Source: Sphingobacteriales bacterium
GTDB lineage: Bacteria > Bacteroidota > Bacteroidia > Chitinophagales > Chitinophagaceae
Direction: 5' to 3'
DNA length: 64,000 nucleotides
Assembly: GCA_016235125.1 (NCBI GenBank)
Contig: JACRLZ010000002.1
Coordinates: 124,001 to 188,000, forward strand
The first letter of the stretch is position 1. Every line of letters starts with the position of its first letter. This document shows positions 45,650 to 55,168 of this stretch, in pieces. The notes beneath the pieces were generated by a model. It made no database searches and was not told where the DNA came from. It saw only the letters and a program-made list of their open reading frames with translations. Position numbers and translations under genes: made by a program.

Positions 45650-47332
45650 TCAGCTTTCATCCGTCACACAACCTTCACTGGCATCTTTCACCTGTTGTGC
45701 ATACTTGAATAAAATTCCCTTTGTTACTTTCAGCCTGGGTTGTTTCCACTTCTTCTTTCTTTTTTTTATTTCTTTATCACTCACTTTTAAGCTGAGTTTC
45801 TTTTTTGCCACATCAATTTTAATGATGTCATTATTTTTTACCAGGCCGATCAAGCCCCCATCAAATGCCTCAGGTGTGATATGTCCCACAACAAATCCAT
45901 GAGTGCCACCACTGAATCTTCCATCAGTGATCAGTGCAACTGATTTTCCCAGACCTGCGCCGATGATGGCAGATGTTGGTTTCAGCATCTCCGGCATTCC
46001 CGGTGCACCTTTTGGTCCCACATATCTTATTACCACCACATCCCCTTCTTTTATTTTTCCTGAGTTGATACCTTTTATCAATTCAAACTCTCCGTCAAAT
46101 ACTCTTGCCGGTCCTTCAAACAATTCTCCTTCTTTACCCGATATCTTTGCTACACTTCCTTTTTTCGCCAGGTTGCCATAGAGAATTTGCAAATGACCTG
46201 TTGCCTTGATTGGTTTTTTAATTGGATGAATAATGTTTTGTGTTTTAAAATCAAGGTCAGGCACAGCAGCCAGATTTTTTTTGATGGTCCTGCCCGTCAC
46301 AGTCAAACAATCACCATGCAGTAATTTTTTCTTTAATAAATATTTCATAACTGCCGGCACACCGCCATGCTGATGTAAATCCTGCATCAAATATTTTCCG
46401 CTGGGTTTAAAATCTGACAGCACCGGTACTTTATCACTGATGGTTTGAAAATCATCCTGTGTTATTTTTACCCCAACAGCTTTTGCCATTGCAATCAGGT
46501 GCAAAACAGCATTGGTGCTTCCACCTAAAACCATAATTACAGTAATAGCATTTTCAAATGCCTTTCTCGTCATGATGTCCGAGGGCTTAATATCTTTTTC
46601 AAGCAATAGTCTTATCGCTTTACCGGCTTCAGCACATTCTTTTTGTTTTTCTTCGCTCAGTGCAGGATTGGAAGAAGAGAAAGGCAAACTCATTCCCAGT
46701 GCTTCAATTGCAGCAGCCATCGTATTGGCTGTGTACATACCACCACAGGCGCCAGCACCGGGACATGAATGCTGAACGATGCCTTTAAAATCTGCTTCCG
46801 TTAATTGCCCAGCAATTTTTTGTCCCAACGCCTCAAATGCTGAAACAATGTTAAGGTCTTGTCCTTTGTAATGACCCGGAGCAATCGTTCCGCCATACAC
46901 CATAATGGACGGACGATTTAAACGACCCATTGCCATCACGGAACCGGGCATATTTTTATCACAACCCGGTACTGCTATCAATCCATCATAATATTGTGCG
47001 CCGCAAACCGCTTCAATGGAATCAGCAATGATATCACGGCTCACCAAACTGTACCGCATCCCATCAGTACCATTACTGATGCCATCACTTACACCGATGG
47101 TATTGAATATTAAACCAACCATATCATGATCCCACACTGCCTGCTTCACAGTTCTTGCCAGATCATTCAAATGCATATTGCAGGTGTTTCCATCATAGCC
47201 CATACTCACAATGCCAACCTGAGCTTTTTGCAGGTCAGCATCCGTTAATCCAATACCATACAACATGGCCTGTGCCGCCGGTTGTGTGGGGTCTTGAGTT
47301 ATAGTTTTGCTGTATTTATTCAGTTCGTTCAT
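45650..47332 (-). CDS. ilvD: Dihydroxy-acid dehydratase
   Basis: The product has 560 residues. The three cluster cysteines are visible in [18 protein letters not shown] and [16 protein letters not shown], as in [2Fe-2S]/[4Fe-4S] IlvD/Edd enzymes. The C-terminal substrate and Mg region follows ([19 protein letters not shown]). It catalyses the third shared step of valine and isoleucine synthesis. It is separated from ilvE by a 316-base repeat-rich gap, so read-through from the ilvE side would need that gap not to terminate. Confidence 0.97.
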   Translation of the reverse strand: MNELNKYSKTITQDPTQPAAQAMLYGIGLTDADLQKAQVGIVSMGYDGNTCNMHLNDLARTVKQAVWDHDMVGLIFNTIGVSDGISNGTDGMRYSLVSRDIIADSIEAVCGAQYYDGLIAVPGCDKNMPGSVMAMGRLNRPSIMVYGGTIAPGHYKGQDLNIVSAFEALGQKIAGQLTEADFKGIVQHSCPGAGACGGMYTANTMAAAIEALGMSLPFSSSNPALSEEKQKECAEAGKAIRLLLEKDIKPSDIMTRKAFENAITVIMVLGGSTNAVLHLIAMAKAVGVKITQDDFQTISDKVPVLSDFKPSGKYLMQDLHQHGGVPAVMKYLLKKKLLHGDCLTVTGRTIKKNLAAVPDLDFKTQNIIHPIKKPIKATGHLQILYGNLAKKGSVAKISGKEGELFEGPARVFDGEFELIKGINSGKIKEGDVVVIRYVGPKGAPGMPEMLKPTSAIIGAGLGKSVALITDGRFSGGTHGFVVGHITPEAFDGGLIGLVKNNDIIKIDVAKKKLSLKVSDKEIKKRKKKWKQPRLKVTKGILFKYAQQVKDASEGCVTDES

Positions 47333-47399
47333 TTTATTTTTCTTGTCCTCCGAAGCCTTGGCGCAGGAGGATTATGTTACCAGCGACATTAACACGGAT

Positions 47400-47520
47400 C
47401 ATCGTCTGTTGCGTCGCACTGTTCAGGGTTCTGTTCGCTACTGGGCAACCCACCCCAACTCACTAAAGCAACTTTTTTTCCTCATTTCGCCCCGCCCTGG
47501 CGGGGATGTGTACTAAAGCA
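47400..47520 (+). repeat. Interspersed intergenic repeat, copy C
   Basis: This copy lies between ilvD and ilvE. It shares CATCGTCTGTTG, GCAACCCACCCCAACTCACTA, a GCCCCGCCCTGGCGGGG hairpin and GTGTACTAAAGCA with copies A and B. The compensating changes in the hairpin arms (CTCC/GGAG in A and B versus CGCC/GGCG here) suggest the structure is maintained. Confidence 0.8.
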
Positions 47521-47640
47521 ATGAACTACTACATTCTTTTTCTTATCCCTCTTATTCTGCGAAGCAGAATAAAATCCCCGCCTGACCGGACGGGCAGGTG
47601 TGTTCATCCGTCCAACCCGTGTCATCCGTGTTTCTGTATT
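47521..47640. repeat. Cluster of short palindromes between ilvD and ilvE
   Basis: A perfect hairpin TTATTCTGC-GAA-GCAGAATAA lies at 47552-47572. A GC-rich CCTG/CAGG stem lies at about 47577-47598. Near 47617-47635 a CGTGTCATCCGTGTT word is the inverse of the AACACGGAT word at 47391-47399. These fill the rest of the 316-base gap; no gene is present. Confidence 0.6.
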
Positions 47641-47648
47641 TTCTCTTA

Positions 47649-48542
47649 CTACGCAACTTCCTTCTGCAATTGAAATTCCTTTTCCAATACTTTGCATTTA
47701 TAGGCTTTTTGAATAACTGCACCCAATGAATCTTCCCAGTTCAATTTGAATGCTACATTATCCAACGATGCTAATTCAACAACCTCGGCAGCGGTACCGC
47801 AATAAAAACCGCTATCGGCTCCCTGCATTTCTTCAACAGTAAAAAATGTTTCTCTCACAGGTATATTCAGTTCATTGCATATTTCAATTACTGTTGCCCT
47901 TGTAATGCCCGGAAGGATATTTCCTTTCGCCGGAGTAAATACAACGCCATCTTTTTCATAAAACACGTTGGCGCCGGGGCCTTCGGCCACAAAGCCATTG
48001 TTATCCAGCAACAAGGCTTCATCAAATCCATTATCCTTTGCTTCCTGGCAGGCAAGAATAGAATTTACATAATGCCCACTTACTTTAGCTTCAATATGAA
48101 AACCGGCAGGATTCGGACGGCGATAAGAAGAAGTCATGATGCGCATCTTATTGGCGAGATAACCATTCGTCCATTCCCATGCTTCAATGGCGAGATAAGA
48201 TTCCTTTCCTTTTGATAAGGACATATTCGCTGAACAGAGGACAATCGGCCGCAGGTAAGCATCGGTGAAATTATTTTTCCTCAGCACTTCATAACTCAGC
48301 TCCATCAGTTGCTCAGTAGAATAATGAAAAGGCATTTTCATCAGTTGAGCAGAATGACGGAGCCGGTCATAATGTTCTTTTGCTTTAAAAATCTTTGTTC
48401 CCCCACCAACAGGGTAGGAACGGATGCCTTCAAACACTGCATATCCATAGTGCAATGATTGACTATATAAATCTGTTTTTGCCTCAGCAGCTTTTACAAA
48501 CTGTCCGTTGAAATAGATAATAGTGTTTTCGTTGTAATACAT
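47649..48542 (-). CDS. ilvE: Branched-chain amino acid aminotransferase
   Basis: The product has 297 residues, fold-type IV. HYGYAVFEGIRSYP near the N-terminus, the PLP Lys K153 in EAKVSGHYVNSILA, and the loop GFVAEGPGANVFYEKDGVVFTP are present; LPGITRATVIEICNEL binds the PLP phosphate. It makes leucine, isoleucine and valine from keto acids with glutamate as donor. It is the first gene behind the Ile/Val leader and attenuator. Confidence 0.96.
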   Translation of the reverse strand: MYYNENTIIYFNGQFVKAAEAKTDLYSQSLHYGYAVFEGIRSYPVGGGTKIFKAKEHYDRLRHSAQLMKMPFHYSTEQLMELSYEVLRKNNFTDAYLRPIVLCSANMSLSKGKESYLAIEAWEWTNGYLANKMRIMTSSYRRPNPAGFHIEAKVSGHYVNSILACQEAKDNGFDEALLLDNNGFVAEGPGANVFYEKDGVVFTPAKGNILPGITRATVIEICNELNIPVRETFFTVEEMQGADSGFYCGTAAEVVELASLDNVAFKLNWEDSLGAVIQKAYKCKVLEKEFQLQKEVA

Positions 48543-48599
48543 ATTCTTGTTTTTATTCTATCGGGTTTATTTTTGTCAGACGAAGACCGTCAGACAAAA

Positions 48600-48625
48600 A
48601 GAAACCCGCCTTTTTGGAGGCGGGT
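48600..48625 (-). terminator. Attenuator terminator of the ilv leader
   Basis: On the minus strand, ACCCGCC (48625-48619) pairs with GGCGGGT (48610-48604) across an eight-base loop and is followed by TTCTTTTT. It lies 31 bases after the leader stop and 58 bases before the ilvE ATG. Its 5' arm and loop (48616-48623) can pair instead with the Gly codons of the leader (48663-48670), giving a competing antiterminator. Confidence 0.85.
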
Positions 48626-48655
48626 CGCTTATATTTTGAATTTTTTAGTTCAACA

Positions 48656-48754
48656 TCATGCACCACCTCCGTTTGAAGAAGATATAATAATCACCACCAC
48701 AATAATAATTGAGGTAACAGAAGTGATGATACTATATGCTTTGCTCTTCAACAT
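48656..48754 (-). CDS. Ile/Val-rich leader peptide of the ilv operon (32 codons)
   Basis: An ATG at 48754 opens a 32-codon frame that ends in TGA at 48656. Eight codons are Ile and four are Val, including the unbroken run IIIVVVIII (residues 16-24); the end is SSSNGGGA. A strong terminator follows before ilvE. This is the classic form of an attenuation leader, comparable in principle to ilvL. The GGA-GGT-GGT codons at the end can pair with the terminator's 5' arm, so the C-terminal sequence looks chosen for RNA pairing. A -7-like TATATTTA lies 17-24 bases before the ATG. Confidence 0.88.
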   Translation of the reverse strand: MLKSKAYSIITSVTSIIIVVVIIISSSNGGGA

Positions 48755-48770
48755 AGAAGTGTATGTTTCG

Positions 48771-48778
48771 TAAATATA
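48771..48778 (-). promoter_or_regulatory. Candidate -7 element for the ilv leader transcript
   Basis: TATATTTA on the minus strand resembles TAnnTTTG. Transcription would start about 10 bases before the leader ATG, giving a short 5' end typical of attenuation leaders. No well-spaced -33 box was found. Confidence 0.35.
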
Positions 48779-48860
48779 CACCCGCCATTTCAAAAAAAGA
48801 ACTTTACAAGCAATTTTTATTTTAAAAAAGGACGAACCATCGTAAGTTTTTCATCACAGT

Positions 48861-49985
48861 CTAAATGATGGTTGACTTCCTCAATTCAATATTTTCCCTC
48901 TTCACTGAACCGGAAATTTTTCCACTTACATAATCACTAACCAATTCACCAATCGTGGAAGTGAAATAGAAATTCACCGGGTCAATGTCTTTGGTGACAA
49001 ATGAATACTGTAATGTCCAGTTTACCGCCTGGCGAACCAGGTCAGCTTCATCTTTCATGCCCAGCCATTCCAGCATCATAGCAGCAGATAAAATAGAACC
49101 GGTAGGATTAGCAATATCTTTTCCTGCTGCCTGTGGGTAAGAACCATGAATGGGTTCAAACAAGGCAAGGCCACCGGCACCAACAGAAGCAGAAGGCAAT
49201 AATCCCAGTGAACCGCTTATCACACTGGCTTCATCACTGATGATGTCGCCAAACATATTTTCTGTAAGGATGATGTCAAATTGTTTCGGGTTGAGGATGA
49301 TCTGCATAGCGGCGTTATCTACAAACATGTAATCAACTGTCACATCAGGGTATTGCGGCGCTATTTCCTGTACTACTTTTCTCCATAGTCTTGATGTTTC
49401 CAGCACATTGGCTTTGTCAACCAATGTCAGTTTTTTTCTGCGTTCAGGTTTTTGTGCAAAGTGAAAAGCAAGATGAGCAATGCGTTCAATTTCTTCTTTG
49501 GTGTAAACACAATTATCTGAAGCCTCTGTTTTTTCTTCGTTGATTTTTTTCTCTCCGAAATAAATACCACCTGTCAGCTCACGGAAGATGACAAAATCAA
49601 CGCCTTCAATTTTTTTGTTTTTGAGCGGAGATAAATGAAAAAGAGAAGAATAAGTTTTAATGGGGCGGATATTAGCATAGAGCTGCAACGTTTTTCTCAG
49701 CTTCAGCAATCCCTGCTCTGGTCTCACTTTGGCGGTTGGGTCGTTGTCGTATTTTGGATGGCCGATAGCACCGAATAGGATTGTATCACTATCCAGGCAA
49801 ACTTCAATTGTTTCATCCGGCAAAGGATTACCGGTTTTATCAATAGCGTCAGCGCCCATCAGGCAATAAGTATATTCAAAGTCATGGTTGAATGCTTCTG
49901 CCACAGCATTCAACACACGGATAGATTGCCGGGTTACTTCAGGGCCGATACCATCTCCTTCAATGACTGCGATCTTCTTTTTCAT
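48861..49985 (-). CDS. leuB: 3-isopropylmalate dehydrogenase
   Basis: The product has 374 residues. It starts KKIAVIEGDGIGPEV; the substrate loop has LLKLRKTLQLYANIRPIKTY, and the metal and cofactor region is DNAAMQIILNPKQFDIILTENMFGDIISDEASVISGSLGLLPSASVG. GLALFEPIHGSYPQAAGKDIANPTGSI binds NAD. It oxidises 3-isopropylmalate on the way to leucine. It starts three bases after leuD stops. An 106-base gap, then the ilv leader, follows. Confidence 0.97.
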   Translation of the reverse strand: MKKKIAVIEGDGIGPEVTRQSIRVLNAVAEAFNHDFEYTYCLMGADAIDKTGNPLPDETIEVCLDSDTILFGAIGHPKYDNDPTAKVRPEQGLLKLRKTLQLYANIRPIKTYSSLFHLSPLKNKKIEGVDFVIFRELTGGIYFGEKKINEEKTEASDNCVYTKEEIERIAHLAFHFAQKPERRKKLTLVDKANVLETSRLWRKVVQEIAPQYPDVTVDYMFVDNAAMQIILNPKQFDIILTENMFGDIISDEASVISGSLGLLPSASVGAGGLALFEPIHGSYPQAAGKDIANPTGSILSAAMMLEWLGMKDEADLVRQAVNWTLQYSFVTKDIDPVNFYFTSTIGELVSDYVSGKISGSVKRENIELRKSTII

Positions 49986-49988
49986 GGT

Positions 49989-50642
49989 TTATACACGTTG
50001 AATTTCAAATTGCTCTATGTCTTCTTTTATGCTTAATAAATAATCAATATCATCATACCCGTTCAGCAAACAGGTTTTTTTATAACTGCTTATTTCAAAT
50101 CTTTCCCATTCACCGGTTGAGTTGATAGTGATAGTTTGTTTTTCCAGGTCAACGGTCAGCTCTGTATTATTATCCTGCAGGAAGATCCGTTGCAGGAATT
50201 CATCAGTTACCTGCACCGGAAGAACGCCGTTATTCAATGCATTATTCTTAAAAATATCAGCAAAGAAACTGGAGACGACTACCCTGAAACCATAATCCAG
50301 AATAGCCCAGGCAGCATGCTCTCTTGAAGAACCGCAACCAAAGTTTTTTCCTGCTACCAATATTTCTCCATCAAACTGCGACATGTTCAATGGAAAGTCA
50401 GCCTTCGTTTTTGATTCGTCATCATTATAATAACGCCAATCCCTGAAAAGGTTTTTACCAAAATCTTCCTTAGTGGTAGCTTTTAGAAACCGGGCTGGAA
50501 TTATTTGGTCCGTATCAATATTCTCAATATTGATGGGGACAAACCTGCTTGTAAAGCCCCCCCACCCCCGCAAGGGGGGCTTTTGAGTCTCAGAATCCGA
50601 AGACTCTTTTTGTATGTTGGTATTTACGTTCTTATCACTCAT
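49989..50642 (-). CDS. leuD: 3-isopropylmalate dehydratase small subunit, with repeat-derived N-terminal extension
   Basis: The product has 217 residues. The normal LeuD begins at about residue 30 ([24 protein letters not shown]) and continues with [17 protein letters not shown] and [13 protein letters not shown]. The first 29 residues are extra. They include [10 protein letters not shown], encoded by a palindromic repeat at 50553-50583. No Met lies between the repeat and the normal domain, so the ATG at 50642 is the only plausible start. With LeuC it isomerises 2- to 3-isopropylmalate. Confidence 0.95.
   Translation of the reverse strand: MSDKNVNTNIQKESSDSETQKPPLRGWGGFTSRFVPINIENIDTDQIIPARFLKATTKEDFGKNLFRDWRYYNDDESKTKADFPLNMSQFDGEILVAGKNFGCGSSREHAAWAILDYGFRVVVSSFFADIFKNNALNNGVLPVQVTDEFLQRIFLQDNNTELTVDLEKQTITINSTGEWERFEISSYKKTCLLNGYDDIDYLLSIKEDIEQFEIQRV
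50553..50583 (-). repeat. Palindromic repeat inside the leuD N-terminal codons
   Basis: This 31-base element has ends AAAGCC/GGCTTT and C/G-rich centre arms. It is an inverted copy of the element at 50668-50701. It is read in frame as PPLRGWGG. Confidence 0.8.
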
Positions 50643-50657
50643 AGTTATTTCTAAAGT

Positions 50658-52088
50658 TCAGGAAACCAAAGCCCCACCTTCGGAGGGGTTGGGGAGGCTT
50701 TCTCTTACATCTGTCACAAAACCTGTGATAGCTGCCGCTGCTGCTGTTAACGGACTTGCCAGCAAGGTTCTGGCTCCTGCACCTTGCCTGCCTTCAAAAT
50801 TTCTATTGCTGGTACTGATGCAATATTTTCCTGCGGGAATTTTGTCTTCATTCATTCCAAGGCATGCACTGCAACCGGGCTGACGTAATACAAATCCCGC
50901 CTCTTCAAATATTTTATCAATGCCTTCTTCAATCGCCTGCGCTTCTACTTGTTTACTTCCCGGAACAATCCATACTTCCACATCATCGGCTTTATGTTTT
51001 CCTTTTACAAATGAGGCTACCATTCTCAGATCTTCAATTCTTGAATTGGTGCAACTGCCGATGAATACATAATCAATCTTCTGCCCTTTTATGGCGGTTC
51101 CTTGCCGGAGTCCCATATAGGATAATGATTTTGACAGACCAGAACTATCATTTTCATTTACCGTTTCAGTTGTTGGGATTTTTTCGGTCACTGCAATGCC
51201 CATTCCCGGATTAGTTCCGTAAGTAATCATGGGTTCTATATCTTCTGCTTTGAAAAAAAATTCTTTATCAAAGACAGCATCGCTATCTGAATACAATTGC
51301 CTCCACTCAGTTACTTTCTTTTCCCATGCATCATCCTGCGGGGCAAACTCTCTTCCTTTTAAATATGTGTAAGTAATTTCATCCGGCGCAATCAATCCGC
51401 ATCTTGCCCCCATTTCAATACTCATATTACAAATGGTCATCCTTGCTTCCATGCTTAATGAACGGATGGCAGCACCGGCAAACTCAACAGCATAGCCCGT
51501 TGCTCCGCTGGATGTGATCTTTGAAAGGATATACAGTACAATATCCTTTGAAACAACTCCATTATTTAAGACACCATCTACATTGATGCGCATCAGCTTA
51601 GGTTTGCTCTGCAATAAACATTGCGTGGCCAGAACCATTTCTACTTCACTGGTGCCTATGCCAAAGGCGATAGAACCAAAAGCACCGTGAGTAGAAGTAT
51701 GGCTGTCGCCGCAAACAATCGTCATGCCGGGTTGAGTAATGCCCAACTCGGGCCCTATAACATGAACAATGCCCTGGAACGGATGCCCAAGGCCGTATAA
51801 TTCAATTCCATGTTCTTGGCAATTTCTCTTCAGCGCCTCTACCTGCAACCTGCTCAGTTCTTCTTTTATCGGCAGGTGCTGGTTCAGTGTTGGTACGTTA
51901 TGATCTGCTGTGGCAATAGTTTGTTTTGGTCGCAACACTTTTAGACCTCTTTTATTTAATCCTGTAAAAGCCTGGGGGCTGGTTACTTCATGAATAAAAT
52001 GTTTGTCAATGTATAAAACAGACGGGCCATCGTCAACGGTTTTAACGATGTGCTTCTCCCATATCTTTTCAAATAATGTTTTTGCCAT
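50658..52088 (-). CDS. leuC: 3-isopropylmalate dehydratase large subunit, with repeat-derived C-terminal tail
   Basis: The product has 476 residues. It has the aconitase-family layout: [41 protein letters not shown], and Fe-S cysteines in [12 protein letters not shown] and [12 protein letters not shown]. The normal C-terminus is near [15 protein letters not shown]. The last 14 residues ([14 protein letters not shown]) are encoded by a palindromic repeat at 50668-50701. It catalyses the second leucine-specific step with LeuD, whose ATG lies 15 bases downstream of the leuC stop. Confidence 0.96.
   Translation of the reverse strand: MAKTLFEKIWEKHIVKTVDDGPSVLYIDKHFIHEVTSPQAFTGLNKRGLKVLRPKQTIATADHNVPTLNQHLPIKEELSRLQVEALKRNCQEHGIELYGLGHPFQGIVHVIGPELGITQPGMTIVCGDSHTSTHGAFGSIAFGIGTSEVEMVLATQCLLQSKPKLMRINVDGVLNNGVVSKDIVLYILSKITSSGATGYAVEFAGAAIRSLSMEARMTICNMSIEMGARCGLIAPDEITYTYLKGREFAPQDDAWEKKVTEWRQLYSDSDAVFDKEFFFKAEDIEPMITYGTNPGMGIAVTEKIPTTETVNENDSSGLSKSLSYMGLRQGTAIKGQKIDYVFIGSCTNSRIEDLRMVASFVKGKHKADDVEVWIVPGSKQVEAQAIEEGIDKIFEEAGFVLRQPGCSACLGMNEDKIPAGKYCISTSNRNFEGRQGAGARTLLASPLTAAAAAITGFVTDVRESLPNPSEGGALVS
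50668..50701 (-). repeat. Palindromic repeat forming the leuC 3' end
   Basis: This 34-base element with ends AAAGCC/GGCTTT matches the leuD element in inverted sense. It encodes most of the extra LeuC tail, with the stop codon just beyond it. Confidence 0.8.
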
Positions 52089-52162
52089 CTGCTTTTTTTA
52101 AAGATGCGTGACGTTGAAACGCCACGCCTTAAACCAAAACTAACTGCTAAATGAGAAAAAAT

Positions 52163-53332
52163 TTATATAGCCACCGCCTCCGGCTGGTATTGATTAGCCA
52201 GTTTCAAAAGGTCTTCATCTTCTACTTCTTTTTTACTGTCCGCCACTTTTACAAACTCATTATATAATACATCCACATCATTCCGGTCGAACTGAAAACC
52301 GAGTTTTTGAAAGCGATAAGCTAATGCGCTGCGTCCGCTTCTTGCCGTCAGCACAATTTTTGAACTGTCAGCGCCTACTTCTTCAGGGTTAATGATTTCG
52401 TAAGTAAGGGAGTCTTTTAAAAACCCATCCTGGTGAATGCCGGATGAATGTGAAAAGGCATTGCTGCCTACAATGGCTTTATTAGGTTGCACCGGCATCC
52501 TCATGGTGTCAGATACCAGGTGACTTATCGGGTTCAGTTTTTCAGTTTTTATATTAGTGTGAAGACCTAAATGCTTATGTTGTTTGAGTATCATCACTAC
52601 TTCTTCCAGCGATGTGTTGCCGGCCCTTTCGCCCAGGCCATTGATGGTGCATTCAATTTGCCTTGCTCCTGCAATTACACCGGCAATAGAATTGGCAGTA
52701 GCCAATCCCAAATCATTATGACAATGACAGGAGATGACGGCCTTATCAATATTGGGAACATTATTAACGAGGTAAGCAATTTTTCCGCCGTACTGATGAG
52801 GTAAACAATAACCTGTTGTATCGGGGATGTTCACTACAGTAGCGCCAGCTTTAATAACTGCTTCTACCACTCTTGCCAGGTAATCATTATCCGTTCTTCC
52901 GGCATCCTCGGCATAGAATTCCACATCATCGGTATAGGTTCTTGCCCATTTCACACATTGAATAGCCCTTTGCAGGATTTCTTCCCTGGTGGAATTAAAT
53001 TTTGCCCTGATATGATAATCCGAGGTGCCTATGCCTGTATGAATCCTCGGACGAGCAGCATATTTTAATGCTTGCGCCGCTATTTCAATATCCTTTTGTA
53101 CGGCACGGCTCAATCCGCAAACGGTAGCATTCTTAATGGCTTTTGCAATCTGGGTTACTGATTCAAAGTCACCGGGAGAGGAAACCGGAAACCCTGCTTC
53201 AATAATATCCACGCCGAGTTCTTCAAGGTGCAGGGCCAGTTTCAATTTTTCTTTGCTGTTAAGCTTACAGCCGGGCACCTGCTCGCCATCCCGAAGAGTG
53301 GTATCAAAGATGCTGACTTTATCTTCTGCCAT
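52163..53332 (-). CDS. leuA: 2-isopropylmalate synthase, short form without C-terminal regulatory domain
   Basis: The product has 389 residues. The TIM-barrel motifs are intact: [29 protein letters not shown] (metal His) and [10 protein letters not shown]. The linking subdomain follows ([40 protein letters not shown]). Standard LeuA is over 500 residues because of a C-terminal leucine-binding domain; here the protein stops after the linker. It should therefore not be inhibited by leucine in the usual way. It heads the leuA-leuC-leuD-leuB run. A paralogous role such as citramalate synthesis is less likely because leuCDB follow directly. Confidence 0.93.
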   Translation of the reverse strand: MAEDKVSIFDTTLRDGEQVPGCKLNSKEKLKLALHLEELGVDIIEAGFPVSSPGDFESVTQIAKAIKNATVCGLSRAVQKDIEIAAQALKYAARPRIHTGIGTSDYHIRAKFNSTREEILQRAIQCVKWARTYTDDVEFYAEDAGRTDNDYLARVVEAVIKAGATVVNIPDTTGYCLPHQYGGKIAYLVNNVPNIDKAVISCHCHNDLGLATANSIAGVIAGARQIECTINGLGERAGNTSLEEVVMILKQHKHLGLHTNIKTEKLNPISHLVSDTMRMPVQPNKAIVGSNAFSHSSGIHQDGFLKDSLTYEIINPEEVGADSSKIVLTARSGRSALAYRFQKLGFQFDRNDVDVLYNEFVKVADSKKEVEDEDLLKLANQYQPEAVAI

Positions 53333-53584
53333 AATAAATTAATAAATTAGATCAGATAAGAATGCAGGCTGCTTATTTTTGTGCCTGTCACACAGCTTAA
53401 ATAATAAGTTTTGTGCCAGGGGTATTGCTTGCTGTAATTCCTTATAATAAACAACCTGCGCAACTAAATTAGCGGGGACAAGCTGCAGGCAGAAATCAAA
53501 TTAAAGGGGATTCTACGGCTTGTAAACGGGACAGAATCTTCTGAAACCCTTTTCAGTATTGAGTTTTAAATTTTTTGAATTACG

Positions 53585-55168
53585 ATGCCCAACCGTTCAA
53601 CAGACGCTTTGTTTCAACTGGTCAAATCACTGGAAAAGAGTGAAAAGAGGAATTTTAAGCTTTATGTCAAACGAAATACCGCTACAGAAGATTTAAAGAT
53701 CATTCAGCTTTTTGACGCATTGGACAAGATGAATGATTACCATGAGAAACAATTGCTGAAAAGAACAAAGAATATCAGCAAGCAGCAATTGTCCAATATC
53801 AAATCACATTTGTACAAGCAAATTCTCTCCAGCCTGCGGCTGATAAAAGACGAGCATAATATCGATATCCAGTTGCACGAACAGATGGACCATGCCCGGG
53901 TTCTTTATAACAAAGGACTGTATTTGCAAAGCCTTAAAATCCTGGACCGGATGAAGGAGACAGCAAGGGCTAACCAGCAGTTGACTTTTCTGCAGCAAGC
54001 CTTGTTTTTTGAAAAGAAGATAGAGACACTTTTCATCACCCGTAGCATGCAGAACCGGGCCGATGAGCTTTCTGCAGAATCTGATGCAGTCAATTCTCAG
54101 CTATCATTAGTTAACCAGCTTTCTAATCTTTCTTTACAATTATACAGTTGGTACATCAAACATGGCCATGCAAGAAATGAAATGGATGAGCAACGCATTT
54201 CTACCTTTTTTAAAAAACATCTTCCTGCTGAGGCACAGCAGGCAACCGGATTTTATGAAAAATTGTATCTGTATCAGAGCTGTTGCTGGTATTCATTTAT
54301 CCGCCAGGATTTTACAGCCTATTATCACGACTCCCAAAAATGGGTTCATCTTTTTGAAGCATACCCCGCCCTGCTGAAAGTGGAAACGGCAGCTTATATA
54401 AAAGGTATGCACAACCTGATGGCGGCACATTTTAATTTGCTGAATCATCAAAAATTGGAGGAGAGTATTAGGGAGTTTGAACATTTTACAAAGCAGAAAT
54501 ATGTTCAGGAGAATGAGAATAACCGCCTGCTTGCGTATCAGTATTTATACACTGCCCGGATTAACCTGTATTTCCTGAAAGGTACTTTCACCAAGGGTCT
54601 TCGGCTGGTGCCTTTTCTGGAAGATATGCTGAAAGCATATGGACTTTTCCTGGATACTCACCGGGTGCTGGTTTTTTATTATAAAATCGCCAGTTTATAT
54701 TTTGGCAGCGGCAACAATGAAAAGGCCATTGATTATCTCAACCGTATCATCAACCAGAAAGGGGATTTGCGAACGGATTTGCAGTGCTATTCCCGCTTAC
54801 TTCACCTGATTGCTCATTACGAATTGGGAAATTTTGATTTACTCGAGTATCTTATCAAGTCTGTTTACCGCTATATGGCCAAAATGGGCAATCTGAGTAA
54901 GGTGGAAAAAGAGATGTTTGCATTTCTCCGTCATTCATTTCATGTAGGAGCCCATGCACTCAAACCGGAATTTGAAAAGTTGCTGCTCAAACTAAGAAAG
55001 TATGAAGGAAACCAACTGGAGAGCAGGGCTTTTGTATATTTTGATGTCATCTCCTGGCTGGAAAGCAAGATCAGTGGCGTTAATGTGCAGGATGTGATAA
55101 GGGAGAAATTTTTGCGGGGTGGGAGGAGCAGGGTTGCTGAAAATAAAAATTCAGCAGGAGGATTATAA
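53585..55168 (+). CDS. Helical-repeat (TPR-like) protein of unknown function
   Basis: The 527-residue product has no signal peptide or membrane segment. It is almost entirely helical, with paired helices of 30-40 residue spacing (for example QLHEQMDHARVLYNKGLYLQ and SLYFGSGNNEKAIDYLNRII), resembling divergent TPR units. The N-terminus (LFQLVKSLEKSEKRNFKLYVKR) is conserved in a Bacteroidota family I recognise only as hypothetical. It is divergent from leuA, 252 bases away. A scaffold role is likely; the partner is unknown. Confidence 0.75.
   Translation: MPNRSTDALFQLVKSLEKSEKRNFKLYVKRNTATEDLKIIQLFDALDKMNDYHEKQLLKRTKNISKQQLSNIKSHLYKQILSSLRLIKDEHNIDIQLHEQMDHARVLYNKGLYLQSLKILDRMKETARANQQLTFLQQALFFEKKIETLFITRSMQNRADELSAESDAVNSQLSLVNQLSNLSLQLYSWYIKHGHARNEMDEQRISTFFKKHLPAEAQQATGFYEKLYLYQSCCWYSFIRQDFTAYYHDSQKWVHLFEAYPALLKVETAAYIKGMHNLMAAHFNLLNHQKLEESIREFEHFTKQKYVQENENNRLLAYQYLYTARINLYFLKGTFTKGLRLVPFLEDMLKAYGLFLDTHRVLVFYYKIASLYFGSGNNEKAIDYLNRIINQKGDLRTDLQCYSRLLHLIAHYELGNFDLLEYLIKSVYRYMAKMGNLSKVEKEMFAFLRHSFHVGAHALKPEFEKLLLKLRKYEGNQLESRAFVYFDVISWLESKISGVNVQDVIREKFLRGGRSRVAENKNSAGGL

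Noticed and set aside
53333..53584. Possible leucine leader peptide upstream of leuA
   Set aside because: The minus strand has no ATG-initiated short ORF with Leu codons in this gap, and no strong terminator.
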